From: an uncultured Prevotellaceae bacterium
Lineage (GTDB): Bacteria; Bacteroidota; Bacteroidia; Bacteroidales; Bacteroidaceae
Length of the DNA stretch: 64,000 nt
Direction: 5' to 3'
Assembly: GCA_902780635.1 (NCBI GenBank)
Contig: CACZGH010000003.1
Location: 117,612 to 181,611, forward strand
Made by a program: the position numbers and the translations under genes. The notes below the pieces were generated by a model. It had not been told where the DNA came from. It saw nothing but the letters and a program-made list of their open reading frames with translations, and did not search any database. Positions 8,351 through 17,574 of the stretch are shown here, one piece after another. Numbering within the stretch: the stretch's first letter is position 1; each line of letters opens with the position of its first letter.

Positions 8351-9964
8351 CTAAATTTCCATAATTCGGCTTTCAAATTGTTCATTTTCCACTATCGAGC
8401 GGTTCTTGATCCTGGTTTTATAGGTATTGACGGTATGGACAGAGTAATTGAGAAATTTGGCGATTCGCTCACTGTCTGTGATGCCCAGACGTATCAAAGC
8501 GAAGATACGCATCTCGGAGGTGAGGGAATGGTCGTTGGGTGGCAGTTTACGGTCTTTCTCCTCAAACAGAAGATTGAATTTCTGTACAAAGTCAGGGAAA
8601 ATTTTGAGGAACGTCTGGTCGAAAGCCTCATACATATTCTCTCGCTCGGCATTCAAGGTTGAGAGCTTCATCATGGATCGCAGGTCGTCGTATTGGCGGG
8701 CCACGATTTTGCGGTCTATCATCAGGTAGATTTTCTCCAGTTTAGCAATAAACTCACTATTGGTATAGAAAGACCTTCCGATGTAAGCATTCTTGATCTT
8801 GTCATCTTCTTTCAACTGCCGGTTGACGGTTTGCAATTGGTTCAGCTGCGTGGCAATAGTCTCCCTGGCATCAGTCAGGATACGGTTCTTCTTCCGGATC
8901 AGCCAGTAACTATATAAGACAACAGCGGAGAGAAGCACAAAAAGACAACTGGCGGCAATGAGCCAATTGCGCTGACTTGACACAGCCTCATACCTGTCTC
9001 GCTCGATGATGGGCAGGATATCACCAATTTCGATTTTCCGCAAGCGGCTATTGTAGAATTGCACATCCTCAAGAGCCTGATGCACATACACACTGGCTCG
9101 CTCGTGATCGCCCTTCTTATAAATGAGCCGCGACAAATGATAGAGGGCCGTAATCTCACGGGTAGCGGTCTCATTGTCATAAATAGCCGACTGTGCAAAG
9201 TATTCGATGGCCTTGTCTTCGTTGTCAAGGAAGATATAAGCCCATGCCATCTCGGCAGTGGTCATCGCTTTGGTATGCAAGTCAGAATCGCAGAGCGACA
9301 GCACTTTGTAGAACGACTCCAACGCCTCTTGAAACTGATGGTCGCGCATTTGCCTGGAACCCTGGCACGACCACCACCGGGACGAGTTAGCAGGCAGCAT
9401 TTCCTTCAGTGAGTCCAGATAGGCATTGCTCTGTGTGATATATTTGGTATAAAAGGGCTCCTCACGCACATAGTCTGCCTGAGCTCTCCATAACTGGCTG
9501 TTATGCTCATAGTAATCTTCCAGCAGACGGCCACTCAACTTACTTCTGTCAATGGATTTAAGCATCTCATTGGCTTCGGTGAGAAAACCAGCAGAGATAA
9601 GAGTGAAAGCAACGGCATTGCTAGCCTGGAAGATACGGTCTTCTTGGTGATTATATTGGGCCAGCGTAAGGCATTCGTTGGCATAGTGATGAGCGGAGTC
9701 GTAACAATAACTCTTATACTCATCATAGAGTTGATACATCAACAGATAATACCGGTCGTCGCTTTTCTTGTTGGGGAGTTTCTCGATTGACTCCAGTTCT
9801 TTTTTGATCTTGTCAATACGCCCCACTCGTTGTTTCTCATATTGGTCTCGCTGGGCAAGACTATGGTCCAATTTTGACAGCCATTCCGCAATGCTCCCTT
9901 CAGCCTGTACACTCACAGGTGACCCTAACAGCGAGATAAAAAGGAAAAAGAAGATATATTTCAT
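8351..9964 (-). CDS. SusR-like transmembrane transcription regulator (DUF6377-type)
   Basis: 537 aa, close in length to the Bacteroides starch regulator SusR. Signal sequence 1-21, then a periplasmic tetratricopeptide-like helical region (about 65-320), one membrane helix (WLIAASCLFVLLSAVVLYSYW, about 334-354), a coiled linker, and a cytoplasmic region ending in a LuxR-like helix-turn-helix (LTSEMRIFALIRLGITDSE to HTVNTYKTRIKNR, about 480-523). This layout lets the protein sense a sugar in the periplasm and bind DNA directly. It lies immediately before the GH31 operon in the same direction, which makes that operon the likely target. The DUF6377 assignment is from memory of the family; the ligand, perhaps maltose or an oligosaccharide, is inferred. 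Confidence 0.82.
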   Translation of the reverse strand: MKYIFFFLFISLLGSPVSVQAEGSIAEWLSKLDHSLAQRDQYEKQRVGRIDKIKKELESIEKLPNKKSDDRYYLLMYQLYDEYKSYCYDSAHHYANECLTLAQYNHQEDRIFQASNAVAFTLISAGFLTEANEMLKSIDRSKLSGRLLEDYYEHNSQLWRAQADYVREEPFYTKYITQSNAYLDSLKEMLPANSSRWWSCQGSRQMRDHQFQEALESFYKVLSLCDSDLHTKAMTTAEMAWAYIFLDNEDKAIEYFAQSAIYDNETATREITALYHLSRLIYKKGDHERASVYVHQALEDVQFYNSRLRKIEIGDILPIIERDRYEAVSSQRNWLIAASCLFVLLSAVVLYSYWLIRKKNRILTDARETIATQLNQLQTVNRQLKEDDKIKNAYIGRSFYTNSEFIAKLEKIYLMIDRKIVARQYDDLRSMMKLSTLNAERENMYEAFDQTFLKIFPDFVQKFNLLFEEKDRKLPPNDHSLTSEMRIFALIRLGITDSERIAKFLNYSVHTVNTYKTRIKNRSIVENEQFESRIMEI

Positions 9965-10005
9965 GCTATTGGATTCAGATTATATAATAATAGTTCAAAA
10001 TTATA

Positions 10006-10036
10006 CAAAAATAACCAATTAATAATAATGAGCAAA
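10006..10036 (-). promoter_or_regulatory. Promoter of the SusR-like gene
   Basis: Minus strand: TTTG at 10036-10033, a 19-base spacer, then TATTTTTG at 10013-10006. This is a full match to the Bacteroidetes -33/-7 promoter, about 40 bp before the start codon. A second overlapping TAATTTTG at 10003-9996 lacks a spaced TTTG. The rest of 9965-10190 shows only AT-rich sequence. Confidence 0.65.
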
Positions 10037-10190
10037 CAAAAATTCACAAATATTAACAATATATCCACCCTTTCAATACACTATTATGAAATCGTTGACG
10101 TTATTGTTTATAATGATGCCTATGAAACGTTTTTTAAAGAAATAACGATATCTTGACGGGAGAATATTTTATCACAATATCTGAATAACT

Positions 10191-11660
10191 ATGAAGAAAA
10201 AGTACATGCTGCTTCTGTTCATGCTTCTTTGCATGACAGGACATATGGGTGCACAAAACAATGCTCCGTCTTTCACAGAGCAAGTTGCAGAGCCAACCGA
10301 CAATATCAAGGTGAGCAGACGGCCTGCACTCGAGTATCGGCTCTTCGTCTCCGATGCCATCGAGAAAAAAATAAAAGAAGTAAAAAAACTTCTCAAAGAC
10401 GCTCCCTACCTGGCATGGATGTTTGAGAACTGCTTCCCCAACACCTTGGACACCACCGTACACTACAGCCAGACAGAGGATGGCGACGATGACACTTTTG
10501 TCTACACAGGCGACATCCATGCCATGTGGCTACGTGACTCTGGAGCTCAGGTGTGGCCGTATGTGCAATTCGCCAAAAAAGACGAAAAAATACGTCACAT
10601 GGTTCGCGGAACCATCCTGCGGCAGCTGAAATGCATCTGCCTCGACCCCTACGCCAATGCTTTCAACATCGGTCCGACCGGCAGCGAGTGGAAAACGGAC
10701 TATACCGACATGAACCCTTATTTGCATGAGCGGAAATATGAAATCGACTCTCTGTGTTATCCCATCCGTCTGGCATATTACTATTGGCAGATCACTGGCG
10801 ACACAACCATCTTCGGAGAAGTGTGGCGCGAGGCAGTGGCCAAGATACTGCGCACATTCCGTGAGCAACAACGGAAGGAAGCCAAAGGCCCCTATCGCTT
10901 CATGCGAAAAACGGAGAGACAATACGACACCGTGTGCAACGACGGCTATGGCAACCCTGTCAAACCCGTAGGACTCATCGCCTCTGTGTTCCGTCCGTCC
11001 GACGATGCCACCGTCTTCCTGTACCTCGTACCTTCCAACTTCTTTGCCGTGACATCGTTGCGGAAAATAGCCGAGATCCTTACGACAGTCAATCACGACG
11101 CAGCAGCAGCGGCAGAGTATACAAAACTTGCCAACGAGGTGGAGACAGCTTTACAGAAGTATGCCATTCACAACCACCCGAAATATGGAAAAATCTATGC
11201 TTTCGAAGTGGATGGCTTTGGCAACCAACTGCTGATGGACGATGCCAACGTACCAAGCTTGTTGGCCATGGCTTATCTGGGCGACGTGAATATCAACGAC
11301 CCCATCTATCAGAATACCCGGCGTTTCGTATGGAGTGAGGACAACCCCTACTTCTTCCGTGGCAAAGTGGGTGAAGGCATCGGTGGACCGCATGTAGGAT
11401 ATGATATGGTGTGGCCGATGTCTATCATGATGAGGGCCTTCACCAGTCAGAATGATGAAGAGATCGCACAATGCGTGCAGATGCTGGTCGACACAGACCA
11501 CCAGACGGGCTTTATGCACGAGTCGTTCAACAAAGACGACGCATCCAATTACACCCGCCCATGGTTTGCCTGGCAGAACACACTTTTCGGCGAATTGATC
11601 CTCAAACTGATTGACGACGGAAAAATAAACCTGCTGAGGAAAATCCAGAAAAAGATCTGA
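10191..11660 (+). CDS. GH125 exo-alpha-1,6-mannosidase
   Basis: 489 aa, signal peptide MKKKYMLLLFMLLCMTGHMGAQ. The protein follows the metal-independent alpha-mannosidase family GH125 along its length: DTFVYTGDIHAMWLRDSGAQ (about 101-120), the NAFNIGPTGSEWKTDYTDMN segment, YEIDSLCYPIRLAYYYW with Asp186 as the probable general acid, and GGPHVGYDMVWPMSIMMRAF. Members remove terminal alpha-1,6-mannose from N-glycans or yeast-type mannan by inversion. It stands alone between an AT-rich gap and a convergent gene, so no partner enzyme is visible. Family assignment is strong; which catalytic base is used was not assigned. Confidence 0.93.
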   Translation: MKKKYMLLLFMLLCMTGHMGAQNNAPSFTEQVAEPTDNIKVSRRPALEYRLFVSDAIEKKIKEVKKLLKDAPYLAWMFENCFPNTLDTTVHYSQTEDGDDDTFVYTGDIHAMWLRDSGAQVWPYVQFAKKDEKIRHMVRGTILRQLKCICLDPYANAFNIGPTGSEWKTDYTDMNPYLHERKYEIDSLCYPIRLAYYYWQITGDTTIFGEVWREAVAKILRTFREQQRKEAKGPYRFMRKTERQYDTVCNDGYGNPVKPVGLIASVFRPSDDATVFLYLVPSNFFAVTSLRKIAEILTTVNHDAAAAAEYTKLANEVETALQKYAIHNHPKYGKIYAFEVDGFGNQLLMDDANVPSLLAMAYLGDVNINDPIYQNTRRFVWSEDNPYFFRGKVGEGIGGPHVGYDMVWPMSIMMRAFTSQNDEEIAQCVQMLVDTDHQTGFMHESFNKDDASNYTRPWFAWQNTLFGELILKLIDDGKINLLRKIQKKI

Positions 11661-11706
11661 ACACTCCCCCACTCCTCAACTCCTCAACTCCTCAACTCCT
11701 CAACTC
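11661..11706. repeat. Degenerate CTCAACTCCT tandem repeat between convergent genes
   Basis: Four to five copies of a 9-base unit CTCAACTCC fill the whole gap between two convergent genes, and the last copy runs into the stop codon of the exonuclease gene (11707-11709). The same motif appears again at 52036-52146. Confidence 0.85.
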
Positions 11707-12243
11707 CTACAAAAGATACAACGCAATGACAGCACATGCCTCGGCATCGGCCAAGGCATGATGATGTCGTGTGAGGTCATAACCACAGGCGGCAGCGACG
11801 GTTTGCAACTGGTGATTGGGGAGAGAACGCCCGAACTGACGCCGCGAGGCTGTCAGGGTGTCACAGAATAAATAGTCAGGATAATCCATCTGATAAACCC
11901 GAAACACTGCTTTCAGACAACTCTCGTCGAAACGGGCATTGTGAGCGACAAACGGCGGAAACAACTGTCGTTCCGGCAAGAAAGTCTCAGGAAATGCCGC
12001 GGCGATACGTCGCTCTATTTCCTCCCACACAACAGGGAAAATAGGTGCCGTATCTGTATCTGCGGCTGACAGGCCGTGCACCCGCTGACAGTAATAGCTA
12101 TAATAATCGGGCTCAGGATGGATGAGACTGTAGTATGAGTCGACCTTCTTTCCCTGTCGGACGATGACGATACCCACAGAGCAGACACTGCACAACTCAC
12201 CATTGGCTGTCTCGAAATCAATGGCCACAAAATCTCTGATCAT
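11707..12243 (-). CDS. DEDDh 3'-5' exonuclease (DnaQ/PolC epsilon type)
   Basis: 178 aa cytoplasmic nuclease. DFVAIDFETAN gives the Asp9/Glu11 pair of the Exo I motif, HNARFDESC is Exo II, and HHHALADAEAC is Exo III with the His-x4-Asp spacing of the DEDDh class. Length is that of a stand-alone exonuclease domain, as in the proofreading subunit or RNase T-like enzymes. It is the last gene of a leftward three-gene run, 9 bp after the outer-membrane barrel gene. A role in DNA repair or proofreading is typical of the family but cannot be chosen from context. Confidence 0.9.
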   Translation of the reverse strand: MIRDFVAIDFETANGELCSVCSVGIVIVRQGKKVDSYYSLIHPEPDYYSYYCQRVHGLSAADTDTAPIFPVVWEEIERRIAAAFPETFLPERQLFPPFVAHNARFDESCLKAVFRVYQMDYPDYLFCDTLTASRRQFGRSLPNHQLQTVAAACGYDLTRHHHALADAEACAVIALYLL

Positions 12244-12252
12244 GGCAGGAAT

Positions 12253-13008
12253 TCAAAATCTCCAAAACACTCCTAGTATCCCATAAATGGGGTAAAGGGT
12301 TTGCTCCACCGTCTTGAAATCACTCTTGAAAATGCCCGTGAGACCCCAGTTGAGGTCGGCGGAAAGTCCCAGGTGGGGATGCAATTGCCAGTCGGCTCCC
12401 ACCGCTACACCCATCTGCAGACGACGCATGTCATCGCTGAAGTCATAAGTGGCCCACTCTCCTTTTTTGTTGCCCATGTTCACACGCGGACCTGTGGGCG
12501 TGCCCTGGCGCAGGTATCCATCTGAGGCAATGCCACTGAAGTCTTTGTCGACGAGCAGCGAGAGATAAGGGCCTGCTTTCAGTGTCACTTTCTGGCATAG
12601 CTCATAGGTGGCCATGACAGGCAGCGTGAGCATCCATTGGGTCACATCTTGTTGAACATGACCCGTAAAGAGTCCCTCTATTTTACTGTCGCCTTTCACC
12701 ACCTCCATCCGATAGCCTTTGGTAGTCACCTCGGTGTCCATAGCTTTGTTCTCTATATGCAGCCCTGTCAACAGTCCCCAATGGTCATGCAATGGCACAT
12801 TGACGTCGACACCAACCATCAGCGAGGGGGTCAGCCGAAAGGCTTCAATGCTGCGAATGGTGGCGGGGATGCCGATGGGCGCCGTGCCACCAATGCTATA
12901 GCCTACACGGGCTTTCAGTGACAACGCTCTTTCCGGAGTACCGGCAAAGACGCTGCCTGTGAATGTCATACACCATGCGATCAAGATGCTGAAATATTTT
13001 TTCATCAT
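12253..13008 (-). CDS. Outer-membrane beta-barrel protein (PorT-like fold)
   Basis: 251 aa, starting MMKKYFSILIAWCMTFTGSVFAG (signal peptide). Alternating hydrophobic strands such as LMVGVDVNVPLHDHWGLLTGLHIE and MGVAVGADWQLHPHLGLSADLNWGL, and a terminal GILGVFWRF with C-terminal phenylalanine, are typical of Bam-inserted barrels. It resembles the outer-membrane beta-barrel family often labelled PorT-like. It follows the PCMD lipoprotein gene by 17 bp and has a genuine Shine-Dalgarno sequence. The function is unknown; calling it a type IX component would go beyond the sequence. Confidence 0.8.
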   Translation of the reverse strand: MMKKYFSILIAWCMTFTGSVFAGTPERALSLKARVGYSIGGTAPIGIPATIRSIEAFRLTPSLMVGVDVNVPLHDHWGLLTGLHIENKAMDTEVTTKGYRMEVVKGDSKIEGLFTGHVQQDVTQWMLTLPVMATYELCQKVTLKAGPYLSLLVDKDFSGIASDGYLRQGTPTGPRVNMGNKKGEWATYDFSDDMRRLQMGVAVGADWQLHPHLGLSADLNWGLTGIFKSDFKTVEQTLYPIYGILGVFWRF

Positions 13009-13014
13009 GTGGGT

Positions 13015-13020
13015 CCTCCT
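13015..13020 (-). promoter_or_regulatory. Strong Shine-Dalgarno before the barrel gene
   Basis: The minus strand reads AGGAGGACCCACATGATG, placing AGGAGG 6 bases before the first ATG. Bacteroidetes genes rarely carry a full Shine-Dalgarno, so this site is unusual and supports the 13008 start. Confidence 0.65.
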
Positions 13021-13025
13021 CTTTG

Positions 13026-14171
13026 TTAATCGTCGTCGTTCTCAAATGACACTTCTACTTCGTCTATGCACAACTCACTGCCGATGGCTCCTTCAAAAGA
13101 GGCACCACCCTTGCTAGACGAGAAAACAAGGGTCATGTTATACCCCTGAGAGTCCAATAACTGGTCATCGGCTTCTCCACCCTCGAAAAACATCTCAAAG
13201 CGGGTCCACTGATCTGTAGGTGGCAACGAAGCCACCTCAGCTTTCCTCACAATGTAGGGGCTGGACAACACATTGTCGCCATAGAGATAGACATCCTTGC
13301 CATCCTCGTCCTTATTGCGGTAAAACACAGCATAGATGCTGGCCTCATCGGTGCGTCCTGGCACCTCATGCATTTTTTGGTCGGTGAAGACAGCACCCGG
13401 ACGGTATTTGTAATAGCCCGTCACACGCACTGGGACACGGTCTATGAGACGACCAAACTCCGTGGATTTGAGTGGGTTTGAAAGCACATGCTCTAAAAGA
13501 AACCGTCCCATGAACAGGTTGCCAGCGGCGATGGGTTTGCCAAAAAACTGGCCCAAGGAGCCAGCGTCTTGTGTGTTCAGGCACACACCACGGCCCTGAT
13601 AACCCGCTTCCAACGAATAGGTGGGTTGGTCTTCGGGTTTTGAGTCATATTTCGCCATGATGGCTCCAATGTTGCCCGATGCCCAGATGTTAAGGCGATT
13701 GCCTGACTGGTCGACCTCATAAAACTCATGATAAGAGTTGGAGTAGGACACGATGGTCTCAAAGTGCTCAAAACTGTATTTGTAGATGGGTAGACTGGCT
13801 TCCTTAAACATCACCGTATACTGACGATGCCACTCTCCGTCCTGAGAGGTGACCGTATAGGTCACAGGCCCTTTGGTGAAATCCTGCGGCGAACCATTAG
13901 CAGGTTCAATGGTGGCTCCGGGAGTAATGTCGAAATAGACGGGCAGACTGGTGGGAAGTGAAAGGAGCGAACGTACTGTGAAGACAATCTCTTTCTCTGT
14001 CGTCGAAAGGTTTTCAACACGCATTTGAGACGATTGGTAGAAGTTCTCTGCATATTGCACTCCCTCCACCCATGCGCTGACGATGTCACACTCTGTGTTC
14101 AGCGGTTCATCCTTGATGCACGATGCGAACAACAAGGCTGACATGAACAATAATAATAAACTATTCTTCAT
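13026..14171 (-). CDS. PCMD-domain lipoprotein
   Basis: 381 aa. The start at 14171 (MKNSLLLLFMSALLFASCIKDE) gives a lipoprotein signal with Cys17 after LLFAS; earlier in-frame codons would extend through the promoter. A DUF4493-like or immunoglobulin-like N-terminal part (about 20-140) is followed by a C-terminal beta-sandwich: RVPVRVTGYYKYRPG, IYAVFYRN, then FEMFFEGG and ELCIDEVEVSF. This matches the putative carbohydrate metabolism domain (PCMD) of Bacteroidetes lipoproteins. It probably binds glycan at the outer membrane. First gene of the operon with the barrel protein and exonuclease. PCMD call is good; the N-terminal naming is tentative. Confidence 0.8.
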   Translation of the reverse strand: MKNSLLLLFMSALLFASCIKDEPLNTECDIVSAWVEGVQYAENFYQSSQMRVENLSTTEKEIVFTVRSLLSLPTSLPVYFDITPGATIEPANGSPQDFTKGPVTYTVTSQDGEWHRQYTVMFKEASLPIYKYSFEHFETIVSYSNSYHEFYEVDQSGNRLNIWASGNIGAIMAKYDSKPEDQPTYSLEAGYQGRGVCLNTQDAGSLGQFFGKPIAAGNLFMGRFLLEHVLSNPLKSTEFGRLIDRVPVRVTGYYKYRPGAVFTDQKMHEVPGRTDEASIYAVFYRNKDEDGKDVYLYGDNVLSSPYIVRKAEVASLPPTDQWTRFEMFFEGGEADDQLLDSQGYNMTLVFSSSKGGASFEGAIGSELCIDEVEVSFENDDD

Positions 14172-14215
14172 TATATTTAATTTTTCTTGAAAGGGTGATG
14201 AGGTATAATACACTG

Positions 14216-14276
14216 CAAAGGTAAGGAAAAAAACAGGAAGAAAGAATTGGGTGAAACACATTTTTTTGTAATTTTG
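14216..14276. promoter_or_regulatory. Divergent promoters for the PCMD operon and the esterase
   Basis: Minus strand TACCTTTG at 14223-14216 points to the PCMD gene. Plus strand TAATTTTG at 14269-14276, with ATTG at 14246-14249 and a 19-base spacer, points to the esterase. Both place transcription starts downstream of the longest possible reading-frame starts, supporting the shorter starts chosen here. Confidence 0.55.
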
Positions 14277-14353
14277 TGCCTGAAGGCCATGTTTTACCAC
14301 AAAGCCACAAAAAAACACCAATGACTATACAAACATCATCAAATATTCATCAC

Positions 14354-15166
14354 ATGAAGAAATTACTATTTTCATGCCTGCTGCTCCTCGCTGTGACCGC
14401 ACAGGCACAGACAGCAAGAAACTTCACCATCCCTTTGACCAATGACGGTGAGGCCAACCTCGTGGTGTTCTTGCCCGAGAACCCGTCAGGAAAAGCCATT
14501 GTCGGAATACCCGGTGGCGGATATTCTGTCCTCTCCAACTCACACGAAGGCACCCATTGGTCGGGATGGCTCAACGAGCAGGGCATCGCATACTTTGTGG
14601 TCAACTACCGTCTGCCACACGGCGACCGTACCAAGCCCATCGGCGACGTGGAGAAAGCGTTCCGCATCGTACGCGACTCAGCACAACACTGGGGAGTCAA
14701 CCCTCACGATGTAGGCATCATGGGATTCTCGGCAGGCGGACACCTGGCATCCGTCATCTCCACACTCTCTGAAGAGCCTGTACGTCCTGACTTCACCATC
14801 CTCTTCTATCCTGTCATCTCCATGGACGAAAAGGTGTCACACAAATACTCATGCATCAATTTCCTCGGCGAGGAAGGACAGAAAGACCCTGAACTGGTGA
14901 AACAGTACTCCACCCAATACCAAGTGAAACAACACGTCACACCACCTGTCATCATCCTCATGACCAGTGACGATAACTTGGTGCCACCCGTCACCAACGG
15001 CCTCGAATACTACGCCGCTATGCAAAAAGCCGGCAACGAATGTGCCATGTACATCTATCCCACCGGCGGACACGGATTCGGTATCGGGCCCTGGTTTAAA
15101 TACCATGACCAGTTGCTACAGGACCTCGGCAACTGGCTGAAAAACCATCCATCGAAAAATCCCTGA
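14354..15166 (+). CDS. Secreted alpha/beta-hydrolase esterase
   Basis: 270 aa. The start MKKLLFSCLLLLAVTAQAQ gives a signal peptide; the upstream in-frame ATG at 14321 would hide it. An alpha/beta-hydrolase fold follows, with oxyanion-loop sequence IPGGGYSVLS, nucleophile elbow GFSAGG (Ser126), probable acid in MTSDDNLVP and catalytic His in TGGHGFGIG. This pattern fits acetyl-esterase or carbohydrate-esterase-like enzymes such as the Aes/BD-FAE group, which remove acyl groups from sugars. Single gene, divergent from the PCMD operon. Substrate is unknown; deacetylation of plant polysaccharide is a reasonable guess given the GH43/GH3 genes elsewhere in the window. Confidence 0.88.
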   Translation: MKKLLFSCLLLLAVTAQAQTARNFTIPLTNDGEANLVVFLPENPSGKAIVGIPGGGYSVLSNSHEGTHWSGWLNEQGIAYFVVNYRLPHGDRTKPIGDVEKAFRIVRDSAQHWGVNPHDVGIMGFSAGGHLASVISTLSEEPVRPDFTILFYPVISMDEKVSHKYSCINFLGEEGQKDPELVKQYSTQYQVKQHVTPPVIILMTSDDNLVPPVTNGLEYYAAMQKAGNECAMYIYPTGGHGFGIGPWFKYHDQLLQDLGNWLKNHPSKNP

Positions 15167-15209
15167 CAGGCATCAGGCAAGGTGAATAGAAAAGGCGACA
15201 ACTCTCGAC

Positions 15210-16160
15210 TCACAAGAAAAACAAAGACACGCCTATGACGGAGATGACGGCGCCCACCACGTTGCGCAGAGTGATCGGCTGATGGAAAAGCCAATAACTG
15301 GGCAGAAGAATAAGAATAGGTGTCATCGCCATAATCGTGGAGGCGATGCCAGCAGCCGTATACTGCACCGCCATCAGTGAAAAGCCCACACCGATGAAAG
15401 GACCACTGACGACAGCCGTCAACATCGCCGCAAGGCCCCGGCGGTCAAGCAGGCTGTCACGCATCGTCTGCCGTTGGCTGACAGGTCGACGGCGGTTCAT
15501 CACATACAGCCAGGCAGAATAACAACACAAGCCTGCCACACAGCGAATCATGTTGCCACCAAAAGGCAGGAAAATGTCCATTTGGGGCAGCTGTCCCACC
15601 GGCACATCGGCCACATAATGGTCGAGACCTATCTTACTAAGCACAAGGCCTATGCCCTGCCCCAAAGCGGCTCCCAAACCATAAAGGATACCTTTGGTAG
15701 GCAGGGCGACACTCAGATGATGTTTCTCCCCCCTACCTAATACCGACACCGCAATGCCCGAGAGGGTCACCACCATGGCTATCAGACTCCTGACCGACAA
15801 CGTCTGACCGATCATCACCCAAGCGCCAAGAGCTGTGAAAGCAGGAGCCAGCGTCATGAACAACTGGCCAAAACGGGAGCCGATGGTCAGATAGCTATTA
15901 AACAGGCACCAGTCGCCGAAGAAATAGCCTACCACCCCACTCAACAACATCCAGCACCAAGTCTCACCACTGGCCCAAGCAGGATAGCAATGACCTGTAA
16001 AAAACCACAGAAGCAAGGCCGAGAAACACATGGCCAAAGCCATACGCCATACGTTCATCACAAAGACACCCAGACGGCGACTTGCCACCTCGCTCGCAAG
16101 AGCGGCAATCGTCCAGGAGAACGCCACGCCCAATGATATGATTTCGCCCAAATATTTCAT
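15210..16160 (-). CDS. EamA/DMT family membrane transporter
   Basis: 316 aa inner-membrane protein with about ten hydrophobic helices in two repeats of the EamA type, beginning IISLGVAFSWTIAALASEV and ending VVGAVISVIGVSLFFL. The second repeat carries the typical ASTIMAMTPILILLPSYWLFHQPITLRNVVGA. The ATG at 16160 is chosen: a TTG four codons upstream is possible, but the -7 box at 16177-16170 leaves almost no leader even for the ATG. EamA members export amino acids or other small metabolites; the substrate here cannot be told. Convergent with the esterase gene. Confidence 0.9.
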   Translation of the reverse strand: MKYLGEIISLGVAFSWTIAALASEVASRRLGVFVMNVWRMALAMCFSALLLWFFTGHCYPAWASGETWCWMLLSGVVGYFFGDWCLFNSYLTIGSRFGQLFMTLAPAFTALGAWVMIGQTLSVRSLIAMVVTLSGIAVSVLGRGEKHHLSVALPTKGILYGLGAALGQGIGLVLSKIGLDHYVADVPVGQLPQMDIFLPFGGNMIRCVAGLCCYSAWLYVMNRRRPVSQRQTMRDSLLDRRGLAAMLTAVVSGPFIGVGFSLMAVQYTAAGIASTIMAMTPILILLPSYWLFHQPITLRNVVGAVISVIGVSLFFL

Positions 16161-16169
16161 TACAATGTG

Positions 16170-16177
16170 CAAAGGTA
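16170..16177 (-). promoter_or_regulatory. -7 box of the EamA transporter gene
   Basis: Minus strand TACCTTTG ends only 9 bases before the ATG at 16160, so the mRNA leader should be very short or absent. Only a weak CTTG match lies about 18 bases upstream. Confidence 0.55.
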
Positions 16178-16240
16178 AATAACAATCAGATATTACAAGA
16201 CATCTGAATGAAGTTTTTATATAAAATTAAACCTATTTAT

Positions 16241-16271
16241 TTTGCCATTCAACATCTTTGCACTATATTTG
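16241..16271 (+). promoter_or_regulatory. Promoter of the aroA-porW-porX-tsaE operon
   Basis: TTTG at 16241-16244, 19-base spacer, TATATTTG at 16264-16271. A full Bacteroidetes promoter match about 47 bp before aroA. Confidence 0.7.
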
Positions 16272-16317
16272 TCCGAAAATCCATGGAAGCAAAATAATTG
16301 ATTGAAAAAGCTATAAC

Positions 16318-17574
16318 ATGAAATACATCCTACACGCACCCGAAAAGCTCAACTACTCAGTACAACTGCCTGCGTCGAAGAGCATCAGCAACAGGGCGCT
16401 CATCATACATGCACTCGAAGGCAGACATCTAAGACCCGACAACCTGTCCGACTGCGACGACACCAAAGTGATCATCAGGGCACTTCAAGACAACCCCTAT
16501 GAGATAGACATCATGGCAAGCGGGACAGCCATGCGATTCATGACCGCATACCTGGCTGCCACCAACAGCGGTGAACATATCATCACTGGCACTGACCGCA
16601 TGAAGCACAGACCCATTGGGGTGCTCGTCGACGCGCTAAGACGACTGGGAGCCGAGATAGATTATATGGGAGAAATAGGATACCCGCCACTCCGCATACG
16701 AGGCCGGCAACTGGAGGGTGGCGCCATCGAGGTGCCAGGACATATCAGCTCGCAATTCATCTCTGCTCTAGTCATAGCAGGGCCCGCCATGACCAATGGC
16801 ATGCAACTACGCCTCACTGAAGGTGTCATCTCAAGGCCCTATATCGACCTCACACTATGCACCATGCGCGATTTCGGAGCCGATGTCGACTGGACAGGAC
16901 CTGACACCATCGAGGTGAAGCCCCAACCATATCAGCCCAAAAGCTATATCATCGAAAACGACTGGAGCGCTGCCTCCTATTGGTATGAGGCACTGGCTTT
17001 CAATCAGCACAGCGACTCGCGCATACAGCTCAAAGGACTCATGGATGGCTCACGTCAGGGTGACTCCGTGGCACGATATCTCTTTAGTCTGCTGGGAGTG
17101 AAGACCCAATTCGAGACCACTGAGCTCGGCGTACCCACCACCGTAAGACTCAAACGCTCACCAATGAGGGTACCAAGGCTCGAATATACCTTCATCAACC
17201 AGCCCGACCTCGCACAAACTTTCGTCGTGACCTGCGCGTTGCTCAATATCCCATTCCATTTCAAAGGACTCAGTACCCTCCGCATCAAAGAGACCGACCG
17301 CATCGAGGCACTGATAAGAGAAATGCGCAAACTGGGATACATCATACTTAGCAACGCCGACAATGACCTGATATGGAGCGGGGATAGATGCGAGCCACAG
17401 CCAGAACCGGTCATCGAAACTTACGACGACCATCGGATGGCCATGGCATTTGCGCCGGCATGTACGTTCTACCCCGGTCTTATCATCAACAACCCACATG
17501 TAGTGACCAAATCATACCCCCTGTTTTGGGAGCATCTACGACAGGCAGGATACAACATCGAAGAGAGACCATGA
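16318..17574 (+). CDS. aroA: 3-phosphoshikimate 1-carboxyvinyltransferase (EPSP synthase)
   Basis: 418 aa cytoplasmic enzyme joining shikimate-3-phosphate and phosphoenolpyruvate in aromatic amino acid synthesis. Substrate-binding motifs are visible: LPASKSISNRALI (Lys21, Ser22, Arg26), ASGTAMRFMTAYLA, LRIKETDRIEAL and YDDHRMAMAFA. The glycine of the usual GSKS is Ala, and NDHRMAM is DDHRMAM, small changes common in Bacteroidetes homologues. Length is near the usual 427 aa. Leads the operon; its last codon overlaps the next gene by ATGA. Confidence 0.96.
   Translation: MKYILHAPEKLNYSVQLPASKSISNRALIIHALEGRHLRPDNLSDCDDTKVIIRALQDNPYEIDIMASGTAMRFMTAYLAATNSGEHIITGTDRMKHRPIGVLVDALRRLGAEIDYMGEIGYPPLRIRGRQLEGGAIEVPGHISSQFISALVIAGPAMTNGMQLRLTEGVISRPYIDLTLCTMRDFGADVDWTGPDTIEVKPQPYQPKSYIIENDWSAASYWYEALAFNQHSDSRIQLKGLMDGSRQGDSVARYLFSLLGVKTQFETTELGVPTTVRLKRSPMRVPRLEYTFINQPDLAQTFVVTCALLNIPFHFKGLSTLRIKETDRIEALIREMRKLGYIILSNADNDLIWSGDRCEPQPEPVIETYDDHRMAMAFAPACTFYPGLIINNPHVVTKSYPLFWEHLRQAGYNIEERP

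Noticed and set aside
14172-14321. Longer start for the PCMD lipoprotein
   Set aside because: The extension contains the -7 box and removes the N-terminal lipoprotein signal.
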